From Chloroflexi bacterium GWB2_54_36 (lineage in GTDB: Bacteria; Chloroflexota; Anaerolineae; Anaerolineales; Anaerolineaceae), in NCBI GenBank assembly GCA_001796355.1, contig MGMG01000025.1, forward strand, positions 1 through 34,330: 34,330 nt of DNA. The letters run 5' to 3'. This document shows positions 1-7,770 of this stretch, piece by piece (position 1 is the first letter of the stretch; each line of letters starts with the position of its first letter). The notes beneath the pieces were generated by a model, which saw only the letters and a program-made list of their open reading frames with translations, was not told where the DNA came from and made no database searches. The translations under genes were made by a program, and so were the position numbers.

Positions 1-357
1 GTCGTTGTGGATTTGGATGGCGATGGTTACGAACAAACCGGCTGGGCAATTTTATACCTTCATATTCGCAGCGATGGCCGCGTTCCGTTGGGCGCCTGGG
101 TCGAACAAGGCAGCCTGATTGGGCATCCTTCCTGCGAAGGCGGAGTCGCAACCGGGACACATGTACATATTGTCCGAAAATATAACGGAGAATGGGTGGC
201 AGCAGGCGGACCGCTGCCCTTCATCCTGGATGGTTGGACGGCCAAAGCTGGCGAAAGGCCATACGAAGGATCTTTGAATAAGGAAGGCGAAGTGGTAGAA
301 GCCTGCACCTGCGGATCATTCGAGACCCGCATCCTTCGCCCAAAAGACGGTAACTGA
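1..357 (+). CDS. LysM/M23-like lipoprotein, C-terminal part only (5' truncated by window edge)
   Basis: The frame is open from base 1 and ends in TGA at 355-357, so this is the C-terminal 118 residues of a longer protein. It is closely similar to the C-terminus of the complete gene that starts 3 bases downstream. Both share a DLDGDG loop, a YLH segment, a conserved PSCEGG motif, the HVHI motif that in M23-type peptidases supplies the HxH metal/catalytic histidines, and the RKYNGEW stretch. The pair therefore looks like a tandem duplication. By analogy with the neighbour it would be an exported cell-wall or envelope protein. Peptidase activity cannot be judged because the first metal-binding His/Asp would lie upstream of the window. 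Confidence 0.8.
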   Translation, partial: VVVDLDGDGYEQTGWAILYLHIRSDGRVPLGAWVEQGSLIGHPSCEGGVATGTHVHIVRKYNGEWVAAGGPLPFILDGWTAKAGERPYEGSLNKEGEVVEACTCGSFETRILRPKDGN

Positions 358-360
358 CGA

Positions 361-1854
361 ATGAAAGTACTGATTTCCAAAAGCTGGGCGCGAACCTTGG
401 GGTTGGGGCTCATTTTGCTTTCCTCGGCTTGCCAGCCGTTCGAACTAACGCCAATTCCAGAACCGGTGATCGAGGAAGTTCCTGCACCTCCTACGCCAGA
501 TAGCCCCATCCCTACCGCGCTGCCTGCCCGCCCGCCTTTTGAACCGGGCACACTGGTGGAATACATTGCTCAGACCGGTGACACCCTGCCCACGTTGGCA
601 GCTCATTTCAACACGACCGAGGCGGAAATCCGGGAGGCGAACCCGATCATCCCGGGCGACGCGACCACCATGCCAGTCGGCTTTCCGATGCAGATCCCCA
701 TCTATTACCGACCACTGTGGGGCACTCCTTACCAGATTGTACCGGATAGCCTGTTCGTCAACGGCCCGGCGCAGGGCGATTTCGATGCTGTCGCCTATGT
801 CAATGACCAACCTGGATGGTTGAAAGACTATCGCGTTTCGCTCGCAACTGAAAATTTACGCGGTGGTGAAATCATCAATCATGTGGCCGTCAATTTCAGC
901 CTCAGCCCGCGTCTGCTTTTAGCCATGCTGGAATATCAATTGGGCGCCTTGACCAATCCCGAACGTCCGGTGAGCCTCGAACGGTACTCACTAGGTTATC
1001 GCAATACCCAGTATGTCGGGCTGCTGCGCCAATTGACCTGGGCAGCCAATACGCTTAACAACGGCTATTACAGCTGGCGCAAAGGCAGCCTGGACACCTT
1101 CGATCACCTCGATGGGCGTACCGAAAGGCCCGATCCCTGGCAAAATGCCGCAACCGTAGCGTTGCAATACTACTTTTCAAAATTGTTTCCTGACGATGCC
1201 TACAATTACGCGGTCAGCGGCAATGGTCTTGCGCAGACGTACCTGAATCTGTTTGGCGATCCGTGGAGTAATGCGGTCGCGCATATCGAGGGTTCATTGC
1301 GCCAGCCAGAACTGTCCCTGCCGTTTGCTGCGGGTCGGACCTGGGCGTATACTGGTGGACCGCACACCGGTTGGGGTGATGGCGAACCGTTTTCAGCGCT
1401 CGATTTTGCTCCGCCAAGCGTGGTCGGTGGCTGTTCGACGGCTGAGGATCCGGCGACAGCGATTGCTGCCGGAATCGTTGTGCGCACCGGGGATGCATTA
1501 GCCATGCTCGACCTGGATGGCGATGGCGACGAACGGACCGGTTGGGTAATCCTTTACCTGCACCTGGCGAATGATTCATTGCCAGCCGTAGGTGCGGTGA
1601 TGCTCAAGGGCGACCCGATAGGCATGCCGTCCTGTGAGGGTGGGCGCGCGACTGGTTCGCATGTGCATATTGCCCGTAAATATAACGGTGAGTGGATTCT
1701 GGCAGAGGGCCCGCTGGCTTTCAATCTGGAAGGTTGGGTAGCAAAGAATGGCGAAGCCGCCTATGACGGGACGCTAACCAAACTAGGACACTCCATCCGC
1801 GCCTGTGTGTGCTCGGATCGCAATAGTCAAATCCAGGCCAGCCAGCAGCAGTGA
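361..1854 (+). CDS. Lipoprotein with LysM domain and M23-like (LytM) peptidase domain
   Basis: 497 aa. A hydrophobic signal peptide ends in a lipobox (LSSAC, Cys24), so the protein should be lipid-anchored outside the membrane. A Pro-rich linker (about 28-65) leads to one LysM peptidoglycan-binding domain (about 66-115, starting YIAQTGDTL). A central region of unknown fold follows (about 130-320). The C-terminal domain resembles M23 peptidases: His335 and Asp348 fit the HxnD pair, and His434/His436 form the HxH motif. A DLDGDG segment just before the second motif looks like a calcium-type DxDxDG loop and is also present in the upstream paralogue. The likely role is peptidoglycan binding or remodelling; enzymatic activity is inferred from the motifs only. 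The ATG lies 3 bases after the preceding stop, implying cotranscription. Confidence 0.82.
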   Translation: MKVLISKSWARTLGLGLILLSSACQPFELTPIPEPVIEEVPAPPTPDSPIPTALPARPPFEPGTLVEYIAQTGDTLPTLAAHFNTTEAEIREANPIIPGDATTMPVGFPMQIPIYYRPLWGTPYQIVPDSLFVNGPAQGDFDAVAYVNDQPGWLKDYRVSLATENLRGGEIINHVAVNFSLSPRLLLAMLEYQLGALTNPERPVSLERYSLGYRNTQYVGLLRQLTWAANTLNNGYYSWRKGSLDTFDHLDGRTERPDPWQNAATVALQYYFSKLFPDDAYNYAVSGNGLAQTYLNLFGDPWSNAVAHIEGSLRQPELSLPFAAGRTWAYTGGPHTGWGDGEPFSALDFAPPSVVGGCSTAEDPATAIAAGIVVRTGDALAMLDLDGDGDERTGWVILYLHLANDSLPAVGAVMLKGDPIGMPSCEGGRATGSHVHIARKYNGEWILAEGPLAFNLEGWVAKNGEAAYDGTLTKLGHSIRACVCSDRNSQIQASQQQ

Positions 1855-1908
1855 GATGGGTAATTCCAAATAAAAGCCCAATGTCCACAGTGCGTTCTTT
1901 TTATAACT

Positions 1909-2212
1909 CCTCTCCCCGAAGAAATTTTTTCGGGGAGAGGCAGGGTGAGGGGCCAAATTTATTGAGCTTTGAGGTAATATTTTTATGGGCTTCGTAATTA
2001 CATGCTCATAACGACCCTCACCTAACCTCTCCCTAAAAGGGAGAGGAATTTTAAGCTCTGCATCCACGAAGACCTGTGGGAAGCGAAAGGCGAAAACAAT
2101 ACAGCCGTATTGACAACCGCCTAAAAAAGGGAGAGGAATTTTAAGCTCTGCATCCATGAAGACCTGTAGGGAGTGAAAGGCGAAGCCAATACAGCCGTGT
2201 TATAAACCGCTT
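1909..2212. repeat. Convergent intergenic repeat block: hairpin elements and a 90-bp direct duplication
   Basis: The gap 1855-2236 separates two converging genes and holds no convincing gene. 1909-1920 and 1929-1940 form a perfect 12-bp stem (CCTCTCCCCGAA / TTCGGGGAGAGG, 8-nt loop) followed by a GGGTGAGGGG tail. 2015-2046 carries the same element in the opposite orientation: CCCTCACCT, then a CCTCTCCC/GGGAGAGG stem. From about 2033 a segment of about 90 bp is repeated directly (about 2033-2122 and 2123-2212; GGGAGAGGAATTTT starts at 2039 and 2129), with few differences. The 12-bp hairpin could also act as a terminator for the upstream gene, but no long T-run follows. A related hairpin element occurs at 32351-32400. 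Confidence 0.8.
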
Positions 2213-2236
2213 AATCGTTTTTTTACATTTTGCGAT

Positions 2237-2662
2237 TTAAGCAGCTTCGGATTCTTTAATAGTAATCTTGGTCTTGATTTCCACGCCGCTCTTGAGTGTA
2301 TTCGATACAGAGCAGTAAATATCCTGCGAGAGCTTAACCGCGCGCTCGACTGCGTCCGGGTCAATGTTGCGGCCGGTAACTACATATTCAATAGTCATGC
2401 TGGTAAACTTACGCGGATGATCCAGCGCCCGATCGGCATAAACATTAACTTCAAAACCGGTTACGTCCTGGCGTTTCTTTTTTAGAATAGAAATCACGTC
2501 CATTGCGGTGCAGCCGCCGACTGAAATGGCAATCAGTTCGGTTGGACGCACAGCCGAATCATCCCCGCCTGATTCTTTCTTTGAGTCCATTTTGACCTCA
2601 AAGCCAGAATCTGCAACACCGGTAAATTTTAGATTTTCAGCCCAGACAATTTTTGCTTTCAT
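2237..2662 (-). CDS. OsmC/YhfA family thiol-dependent peroxide reductase-like protein
   Basis: 141 aa, about the normal length of the OsmC family. The two redox cysteines are in family context: Cys51 in VGGCTAMDVISIL and Cys117 in IYCSVSNTL. OsmC/Ohr proteins reduce organic hydroperoxides with this cysteine pair; members of the YhfA-like branch often have no assigned substrate, so the exact role is open. The ATG at 2662 is chosen over a longer upstream extension because AAGAGGAGA precedes it at proper spacing and the family alignment starts here (MKAKIVWAE). It is the last gene of a same-strand run with an ECF sigma factor, an anti-sigma factor and a zinc-ribbon protein, which suggests oxidative or thiol stress. 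Confidence 0.9.
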   Translation of the reverse strand: MKAKIVWAENLKFTGVADSGFEVKMDSKKESGGDDSAVRPTELIAISVGGCTAMDVISILKKKRQDVTGFEVNVYADRALDHPRKFTSMTIEYVVTGRNIDPDAVERAVKLSQDIYCSVSNTLKSGVEIKTKITIKESEAA

Positions 2663-2708
2663 GCGTTCTCCTCTTGAGTGAGCTCCGACGGAGCGACAAA
2701 GATTATTA

Positions 2709-2906
2709 TCAGGTGAAGCAGCCAACCTGGGTGTAGGCGCACTTTGGGCAAGTCAGGTTCAACAACCCATCATAATCCATAATACCCTGGTTGCATTGCG
2801 GGCACAGCCGACCTGGTTCCGCATTCAACTGAACAGGCTTTTTCCCCTGGGTCAGGGCGGCTGGACGAACTGGATTTTCAGCGACGTTTTCCCGTTGTTC
2901 AATCAT
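2709..2906 (-). CDS. Small zinc-ribbon protein
   Basis: 65 aa. The N-terminal half is polar with no recognised domain. The C-terminal half has a two-knuckle zinc ribbon, CPQC at about residues 35-38 and CPKC at about 54-57, plus one more Cys three residues from the C-terminus. Such ribbons normally bind one structural zinc. The ATG at 2906 has GGAGA almost directly against it, so the start is uncertain. The gene lies 68 bp after the anti-sigma gene and 46 bp before the OsmC-like gene on the same strand, so cotranscription is likely. I do not recognise a specific family. A role as a redox-sensitive zinc protein or a nucleic-acid-binding accessory would be speculation. Confidence 0.6.
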   Translation of the reverse strand: MIEQRENVAENPVRPAALTQGKKPVQLNAEPGRLCPQCNQGIMDYDGLLNLTCPKCAYTQVGCFT

Positions 2907-2974
2907 TCTCCAAGTTGCAGGGCAAATTCCCTGTACTTCCTTCGCTCAGAATCCCCCCAAGGGTGTTCAGGAGG

Positions 2975-3226
2975 TCACTTGTTCATATAATCTTCCAGAT
3001 GCAGCCGGGCATATAAGCGCGACTTAATCTCATCGGGCAGTGGATTATCGGGTGTGGGTTGTTTGTATAAGTCAATGGTCTTCCGCAAGGTATTGACCAC
3101 GATGGTACAGTTTTCACACTCGCTCATATGCTTCTCTAATTCAGCGCATAATTCCGGCGGCAATTCACCGTCGATGTATTCAGATATGGAGGACACCAGT
3201 CCTTTACAATTACAAATGTCTGTCAT
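2975..3226 (-). CDS. Zinc-binding anti-sigma factor (ZAS / zf-HC2, RsrA-like)
   Basis: 83 aa, soluble, with no transmembrane segment. It has the ZAS signature HMSECENC (His33, Cys37, Cys40) and an upstream Cys7 exactly 26 residues before the His, the spacing seen in RsrA-type redox-sensing anti-sigma factors; Cys5 and Cys27 are additional. In that family zinc-bound protein sequesters the cognate ECF sigma factor, and disulfide formation expels zinc and releases it. The start codon overlaps the stop of the sigma gene (positions 3223-3226, ATGA), the usual arrangement for translationally coupled sigma/anti-sigma pairs. The absence of a membrane helix points to a cytoplasmic signal rather than an envelope signal. 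Redox sensing is an inference from the motif and the OsmC neighbour. Confidence 0.88.
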   Translation of the reverse strand: MTDICNCKGLVSSISEYIDGELPPELCAELEKHMSECENCTIVVNTLRKTIDLYKQPTPDNPLPDEIKSRLYARLHLEDYMNK

Positions 3227-3831
3227 TCGGATGAATTCTCCGTAAGGCGTTCCCCAAAATAGACCGACAACTGGTTGCGCAACCTCAGCCTGGCGCGTAG
3301 TAAACGGGTTTTCACCGCAGTTTCCGTCAACCCGAGCATTCCTGCCGTTTCCCGAATGGAGAGCCCTTCCATATCCCGCAGCATAAAGACTACTCGCAGT
3401 GTCTCCGGTAAGGCATCCACCGCCTGTTCCAATCGCTGCCGCGATTCAGCTGACAGCAATTCATCCTCAGGCAGACAGCACCAGTCTGTGAGAACCATAC
3501 CGGCTTGTAAATCATCCTCATCCGGATCTTCCTCCACCGGCACTAGGTTAACCCGGCGCTTGCGCAGCAGCATTAATGCTTCATTGACCGCGATGCGGTA
3601 CAACCAGGTAGAAAGGCTGGAGCGTCCCTCGAATTCGGGGAGCGCGCGCATAGCTTTGATGTAACTCTCCTGCAGTACATCTTCTGCATCCTGCGGATCG
3701 CGTAGGATTTTTAGCGCCAGCCGGTAAATATGATTGGAGGTGGCATCAACCAGGCGTGCAAACTCAGCCCGATCTCCAGCTTTGAGCGCGGCAAGTGAAA
3801 TGTTCGAATTGTTAAGGCTCTCTTCACTCAT
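3223..3831 (-). CDS. ECF-family RNA polymerase sigma factor (sigma-70 family, RpoE-like)
   Basis: 202 aa. Region 2 spans about residues 24-92, with the typical DAEDVLQESYIKAMRAL core-binding helix and the FEGRSSLSTWLYRIAVNEA promoter-melting segment. A short acidic linker (about 99-110) leads to region 4 (about 132-186), where LSIRETAGMLGLTETAVKTR is the helix-turn-helix that recognises the -35 element. Length and architecture are normal for a minimal ECF sigma factor. It overlaps the anti-sigma gene by 4 bases. The promoter it uses cannot be deduced from one copy. The gene lies 40 bp downstream of tsaD on the same strand, so readthrough from tsaD is possible. An unusual CC pair (118-119) lies in the linker. 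Confidence 0.93.
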   Translation of the reverse strand: MSEESLNNSNISLAALKAGDRAEFARLVDATSNHIYRLALKILRDPQDAEDVLQESYIKAMRALPEFEGRSSLSTWLYRIAVNEALMLLRKRRVNLVPVEEDPDEDDLQAGMVLTDWCCLPEDELLSAESRQRLEQAVDALPETLRVVFMLRDMEGLSIRETAGMLGLTETAVKTRLLRARLRLRNQLSVYFGERLTENSSE

Positions 3832-3871
3832 TTAGATGACCTATGAGCTAAAAAGATACCCATCTGTTTGA

Positions 3872-4915
3872 TTAAGAAAGCGCCCAGGTCGGCAGAACGT
3901 CCAGGTTGAGTGGGTCGCGCTGCCCATAGGCGTAATGGTAGTAGCCAGCCGCGGCGATCATGGCGGCATTGTCAGTGCACAGGAAGATCGAGGGAATTTG
4001 CACCGGGAATTCTTTTTGCGAGAGGAATGCGTCGCGCAGGGCGGTGTTGGCGGAGACCCCGCCAGCCACCAACACCTCTTTAGCCTGGTAAATGCGGGCA
4101 GCGTGGAGCGTCTTGCTCACCAGAACCTCCACCACCGCAGCCTGGAAGCTGGCTGCCAGGTCAGCTACCGGCAGCGGCTGATTGCGACTTTCCAACTCAC
4201 GCACGGTACGCAAAACGGCGGTTTTCAACCCGCTGAATGAGAAATTCCAGGTACCTTCCAGCCGCGAGCGCGGGAAGTTAAATGCCTCCGGATTTCCGTC
4301 GCGGGCAGCCTTTTGGATGGATGGTCCTCCGGGGTACGATAAACCGATCAACCGGGCAACCTTATCAAAGGCTTCGCCGGCAGCATCATCCAACGTCCCG
4401 CCCAAACGGCGGTATTCCAGATGCGAGGTCATTAAATTTAGTTCGGAATGCCCGCCGGAGACCAGCAGCGCCAGCAATGGGAATTGAGGAGGCGGAGGCG
4501 GGTTGGGCGTGTCGTTCTGGTAGATCCAAGACGAATAAATATGGCCTTCCAGGTGATTGACCCCAATCAATGGCAGGTTGGATGAAACCGCCAGCCCTTT
4601 GGCCATATTCATGCCAATCACCAGGGAACCTGGGAGGCCCGGCCCGCGGGTGACCGCGATGGCATCGATGTCATTCAAACCCAGGTGAGCCCGCTGCAGC
4701 GCCTCATCGACAATAGCGTAAATGGTACGGATATGCTGTCGTGAAGCCACTTCAGGGAAAACGCCGCCGTACTGGGTGTGAATATCGATTTGCGAAGCGA
4801 CCACATTGGAGAGCAATGCGCGCCCGTTTTCGATGACCGCTGCAGCGGTTTCATCGCAGGAAGATTCAATTCCAAGGATTCGCGCGGGCGGTAAGTCAAT
4901 TAATGGACGGTCCAT
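3872..4915 (-). CDS. tsaD: tRNA N6-adenosine threonylcarbamoyltransferase TsaD
   Basis: 347 aa. TsaD transfers the threonylcarbamoyl group to A37 of ANN-decoding tRNAs, working with TsaB and TsaE. The family signatures are visible: GIESSCDET near the N-terminus (about residues 15-23), GPGLPGSL (about 91-98), the metal-binding HxxxH as His121/His125 in NHLEGHIYS, LVSGGHSEL, and the C-terminal VAGGVSANTALR and CTDNAAMIA motifs. The length fits the family. The ATG at 4915 is preferred to a TTG seven codons upstream because homologues start shortly before the GIESSCDET motif. No strong ribosome binding site is visible. The 229 bases upstream contain no feature I can name. Confidence 0.96.
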   Translation of the reverse strand: MDRPLIDLPPARILGIESSCDETAAAVIENGRALLSNVVASQIDIHTQYGGVFPEVASRQHIRTIYAIVDEALQRAHLGLNDIDAIAVTRGPGLPGSLVIGMNMAKGLAVSSNLPLIGVNHLEGHIYSSWIYQNDTPNPPPPPQFPLLALLVSGGHSELNLMTSHLEYRRLGGTLDDAAGEAFDKVARLIGLSYPGGPSIQKAARDGNPEAFNFPRSRLEGTWNFSFSGLKTAVLRTVRELESRNQPLPVADLAASFQAAVVEVLVSKTLHAARIYQAKEVLVAGGVSANTALRDAFLSQKEFPVQIPSIFLCTDNAAMIAAAGYYHYAYGQRDPLNLDVLPTWALS

Positions 4916-5144
4916 AGTGTTGATTTTATCCCACAATGCGCAAGAAGTCCAAAATGTGCCGGCCAGCTTTTCTGTTTACCAGTGGAGGAATGCCCATCTC
5001 GGGATTAAACATTAAAACGCAAAATGAAGAAATAAAACTCCTGGTCTTTCTTTGTGTACTTTTAACCTTAGCAATCTTCGCGTATAAATCTTGAATCCGG
5101 AATAATAACCGCCCTTTTTTCTCCATTCCCCGTGATGAGGCTTT

Positions 5145-6380
5145 CTATTTCCTCGCCGGCAACACCAGGTCGTAGGGGTAATCGACCAGCGCCTCGAAAC
5201 TGCCATCCGGGTGGGTGGCGTAGGTATCCTCGATGCGTACGCCCATATTGCGCGATGGGTAATACAGCCCAGGCTCGAGGGTGAACACCGTTCCGGCGAC
5301 CAATTTGTCTGCCGGTCCCGCTGCCAGCCCTGAAAACGGCATTTCATGCACTTTAAGGCCGACACCGTGGCCGATACTGTGAATATACCCTTCGCTGGCG
5401 GTGGGTTGGGAACGCGAGGTGGGATGCCCCATGGCTTCAAACAAGTCGTTGGTGCGCCGCTGCACCTCGATAAAATCCTGTCCGAGCTTCAGCCCAGCCG
5501 CCAGATCCTTGTACACACGATGGACCTGGTCATACAAACTTAATAACTCATCGGTGGCGTAACCCAGGCTCCAGGTGCGGGTAAAGTCGTAAAAATAACC
5601 ACCGCCGGCTTCGCAGGGGAAGATATCAAAAACAATGGATTGGCCCAGGCGCATCAAATCGGTAGGGGTGCCGGCGCTGTGCGGGACGCCAGCATCGCGG
5701 CCGATGGCAAAAATGGTTGCCTCCGGGTTGGAAGCTCCTAATTCCGCCAGCCACAGGTCGATAAGGCTCTTGACATCGCCGACCGTGACCGGTTGACCGT
5801 CGGGTTTGACCAGCACCTCGTCTTTGACACGCTGCCCCGTCAGATAATCTGCCACCCGACCAACGACCCTGGTTGTGATCTTGCCGACTTTACGGATACG
5901 CTCGATTTCATCCGCTTCCTTCGTCATCATCGCGCCGTTGAAGATTGGGTCGTACACGAAACCGGTGAATTCGAGATCGGGCAGCATCCTGGCAACGCGC
6001 TGCAGATTGGCAAAAAGCGGCCCGGCTTCCACTACGCCGTAAATTGCCACCCGGCCGCGGGTGATGCCCAGATCGGTGAATTGCTTGAACAGGCGCAAGG
6101 CATCTGCCACTTCGGCGTCGCCGTTGGCTTCTTTCAACCGGTCCGCCAGAGGATAATCGGAATAGAGGCGCACCGGCAGTCCGGTCTTGGCGGCTTCGTC
6201 GCGTTCCATCATGCCGCAGAATAAAACCGGCTGCTCGCCGCGTTTTTTGATCAATTCAGCGTTGGTGATATGACCGCCGCCCGTCAGGTACATCATGGCC
6301 GGGTTATGCACTGCCGGCCCGTTGACCAGCAGAATGTCGATGGCGTTGGCGAGCATCAGGGCATCCAGGTCCGATTTCAT
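5145..6380 (-). CDS. M24 family metallopeptidase (Xaa-Pro aminopeptidase/prolidase-like)
   Basis: 411 aa, two-domain creatinase/prolidase layout. The N-terminal domain (1 to about 150) is variable. The C-terminal pita-bread domain has all five metal ligands: Asp252 and Asp265 (FDIFPCEAGGGYFYDFTRT), His338 (HSIGHGVGL), Glu369 (FTLEPGLY) and Glu384 (VRIEDTY). It is therefore expected to be an active dinuclear metallopeptidase cleaving Xaa-Pro bonds in the cytoplasm; the exact substrate is unknown. The ATG at 6380 is chosen because AAGGAG lies 7 bases upstream. The gene follows selA by 25 bp on the same strand, so the two are probably cotranscribed without any obvious functional link. Confidence 0.9.
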   Translation of the reverse strand: MKSDLDALMLANAIDILLVNGPAVHNPAMMYLTGGGHITNAELIKKRGEQPVLFCGMMERDEAAKTGLPVRLYSDYPLADRLKEANGDAEVADALRLFKQFTDLGITRGRVAIYGVVEAGPLFANLQRVARMLPDLEFTGFVYDPIFNGAMMTKEADEIERIRKVGKITTRVVGRVADYLTGQRVKDEVLVKPDGQPVTVGDVKSLIDLWLAELGASNPEATIFAIGRDAGVPHSAGTPTDLMRLGQSIVFDIFPCEAGGGYFYDFTRTWSLGYATDELLSLYDQVHRVYKDLAAGLKLGQDFIEVQRRTNDLFEAMGHPTSRSQPTASEGYIHSIGHGVGLKVHEMPFSGLAAGPADKLVAGTVFTLEPGLYYPSRNMGVRIEDTYATHPDGSFEALVDYPYDLVLPARK

Positions 6381-6405
6381 AGAGAACTCCTTAAGAGGGG
6401 GAGAA

Positions 6406-7770
6406 TCATAGAGTATGATCTTGCAAGATGGCCTTAATTTGCTGCAGCAGCGCTTCTTCCTGGTCTGGCAGCACAGTGCGTGGGTCAAAAGCAACGCGGT
6501 CTACCGCGATGCAGGCAATAACCGGTGGAATGCTGCTGCGCAGCCGCGCCAATACCTGGTTAGGCTTTGGCAAGTCTAAAACCAGCAGCGTGGTTGGGAG
6601 AGTCTCTTCGGGCAGGCTGCCGCCGCCGACAGTCGAAAGTCCGTCCACCAGGCGGCCAGCGCCCAGCGCCGTCTGCCAGCTTTGCGCTCGTTGGCGGATT
6701 TGGTCGTGGGTTTGGGAGATCATCTGCCAGACCGGGATTTCTTGAACCGCTTCATTTTTGAGGTAATGCAGCAGCGTCTCAGACAAAGCCGCCAGACAGA
6801 GTTTGTCCGCGCGCACTGCGCGCGCCAGCGGGTGTTTCTTGAGCTTTTGGATCAAAGCTTTCCGCCCGATGATAATCCCCGCCTGCGGACCGCCCAACAG
6901 TTTATCGCCCGAGAAGCACACCAAGTCAGCGCCGGCTGCCAGCGACTCTTGCACGGTCGGTTCGTGCGCCAGACCGAAGTGAGCCGTATCCAGAAGCGCA
7001 CCCGAACCCAGGTCGTCCAGAAAGAGCACACCGCGTTGATGCGCAGCTTCGGCCACCTCGGCCAACGGAGGTTCGCTGGTAAAGCCGATGATTTTGAAAT
7101 TGGAGGAATGAGCATGCAGCACCAGTGCTGGCGAGCTATCCTCGATCGCGGCTATGTAGTCAGCCAAATGCACCCGGTTGGTCGTACCCACTTCGACCAG
7201 GCGTGCGCCGGACTGTTTCATCACCTCAGGTACGCGGAAACCGCCGCCAATTTCAACCAATTGGGTGCGGGAAATGACCACTGCTCGGCGTTTTGCCAGC
7301 GTGCTCAGCGCCAGCAGGACCGCCGCGGCATTGTTATTGACCACCAGCGCCGCTTCAGCGCCGGTTAACCGGATGAGCAGGGCTTCGGCGTGGACTTCGC
7401 GCGAGCCGCGCTGACCGCTTTCCAGATTGTATTCGAGAGATGAATAACCGGTGGCAACCCGCTGCATGGCCAGCGAAGCGTCAGCGCTCAAAGGCGCCCG
7501 TCCAAGGTTGGTATGCAGGATTACCCCGGTGGCGTTGATCACTGGCAGCAAGGTGGTTTGAGTAGCTGCGTATAGCCAATTATTAATGCGGGTGAAAAAT
7601 TCGTCTGGTTCAGGAGCTTCTGCGCCGTTCTGCATGTCCTGGCGGGCATCTGTCAACACCGCGCGCACAGCGTCCAGCGTCAGTGGCCGGCCAAATTCAA
7701 TTATCAGGCGTGACGCCTGTTCAGTTTGCAGCAGGCGTTCGATCGATGGCAGCCTGCGCAGGTCACTCAT
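6406..7770 (-). CDS. selA: L-seryl-tRNA(Sec) selenium transferase SelA
   Basis: 454 aa, normal length for bacterial SelA. This PLP enzyme converts seryl-tRNA(Sec) to selenocysteyl-tRNA(Sec) using selenophosphate. Visible family features include the N-terminal tRNA-binding part beginning LRRLPSIERLL, then INATGVILHTNLGRAPLS, VNNNAAAVLL, ISRTQLVEIGGGFRVPEVM, the PLP-aspartate segment FLDDLGSG, and the Schiff-base lysine Lys290 in FSGDKLLGGPQAG. The ATG at 7770 overlaps the end of the upstream membrane-protein gene by 8 bases. No selB, selC or selD lies within the window, although selB is often the neighbour of selA. The motif set is complete enough that it is not likely a different PLP enzyme of the SelA-like archaeal type. 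Confidence 0.93.
   Translation of the reverse strand: MSDLRRLPSIERLLQTEQASRLIIEFGRPLTLDAVRAVLTDARQDMQNGAEAPEPDEFFTRINNWLYAATQTTLLPVINATGVILHTNLGRAPLSADASLAMQRVATGYSSLEYNLESGQRGSREVHAEALLIRLTGAEAALVVNNNAAAVLLALSTLAKRRAVVISRTQLVEIGGGFRVPEVMKQSGARLVEVGTTNRVHLADYIAAIEDSSPALVLHAHSSNFKIIGFTSEPPLAEVAEAAHQRGVLFLDDLGSGALLDTAHFGLAHEPTVQESLAAGADLVCFSGDKLLGGPQAGIIIGRKALIQKLKKHPLARAVRADKLCLAALSETLLHYLKNEAVQEIPVWQMISQTHDQIRQRAQSWQTALGAGRLVDGLSTVGGGSLPEETLPTTLLVLDLPKPNQVLARLRSSIPPVIACIAVDRVAFDPRTVLPDQEEALLQQIKAILQDHTL

Noticed and set aside
1783..2157. A minus-strand frame of 124 codons between the LysM protein and the OsmC gene
   Set aside because: It is made of the two copies of the local 90-bp repeat and hairpin elements, which gives a repeated peptide, and has no ribosome binding site.
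2907..2974. CAGGG/CCCTG hairpin as a terminator between the anti-sigma and zinc-ribbon genes
   Set aside because: The stem is only 5 bp and no T-tract follows on the minus strand.
4916..5144. Possible small gene or RNA between tsaD and the M24 peptidase
   Set aside because: No frame with a ribosome binding site, no convincing hairpin and no known RNA motif could be seen.
6682..7368. A plus-strand frame of 228 codons inside selA
   Set aside because: It is antisense to the SelA catalytic domain and shows no protein signature of its own.
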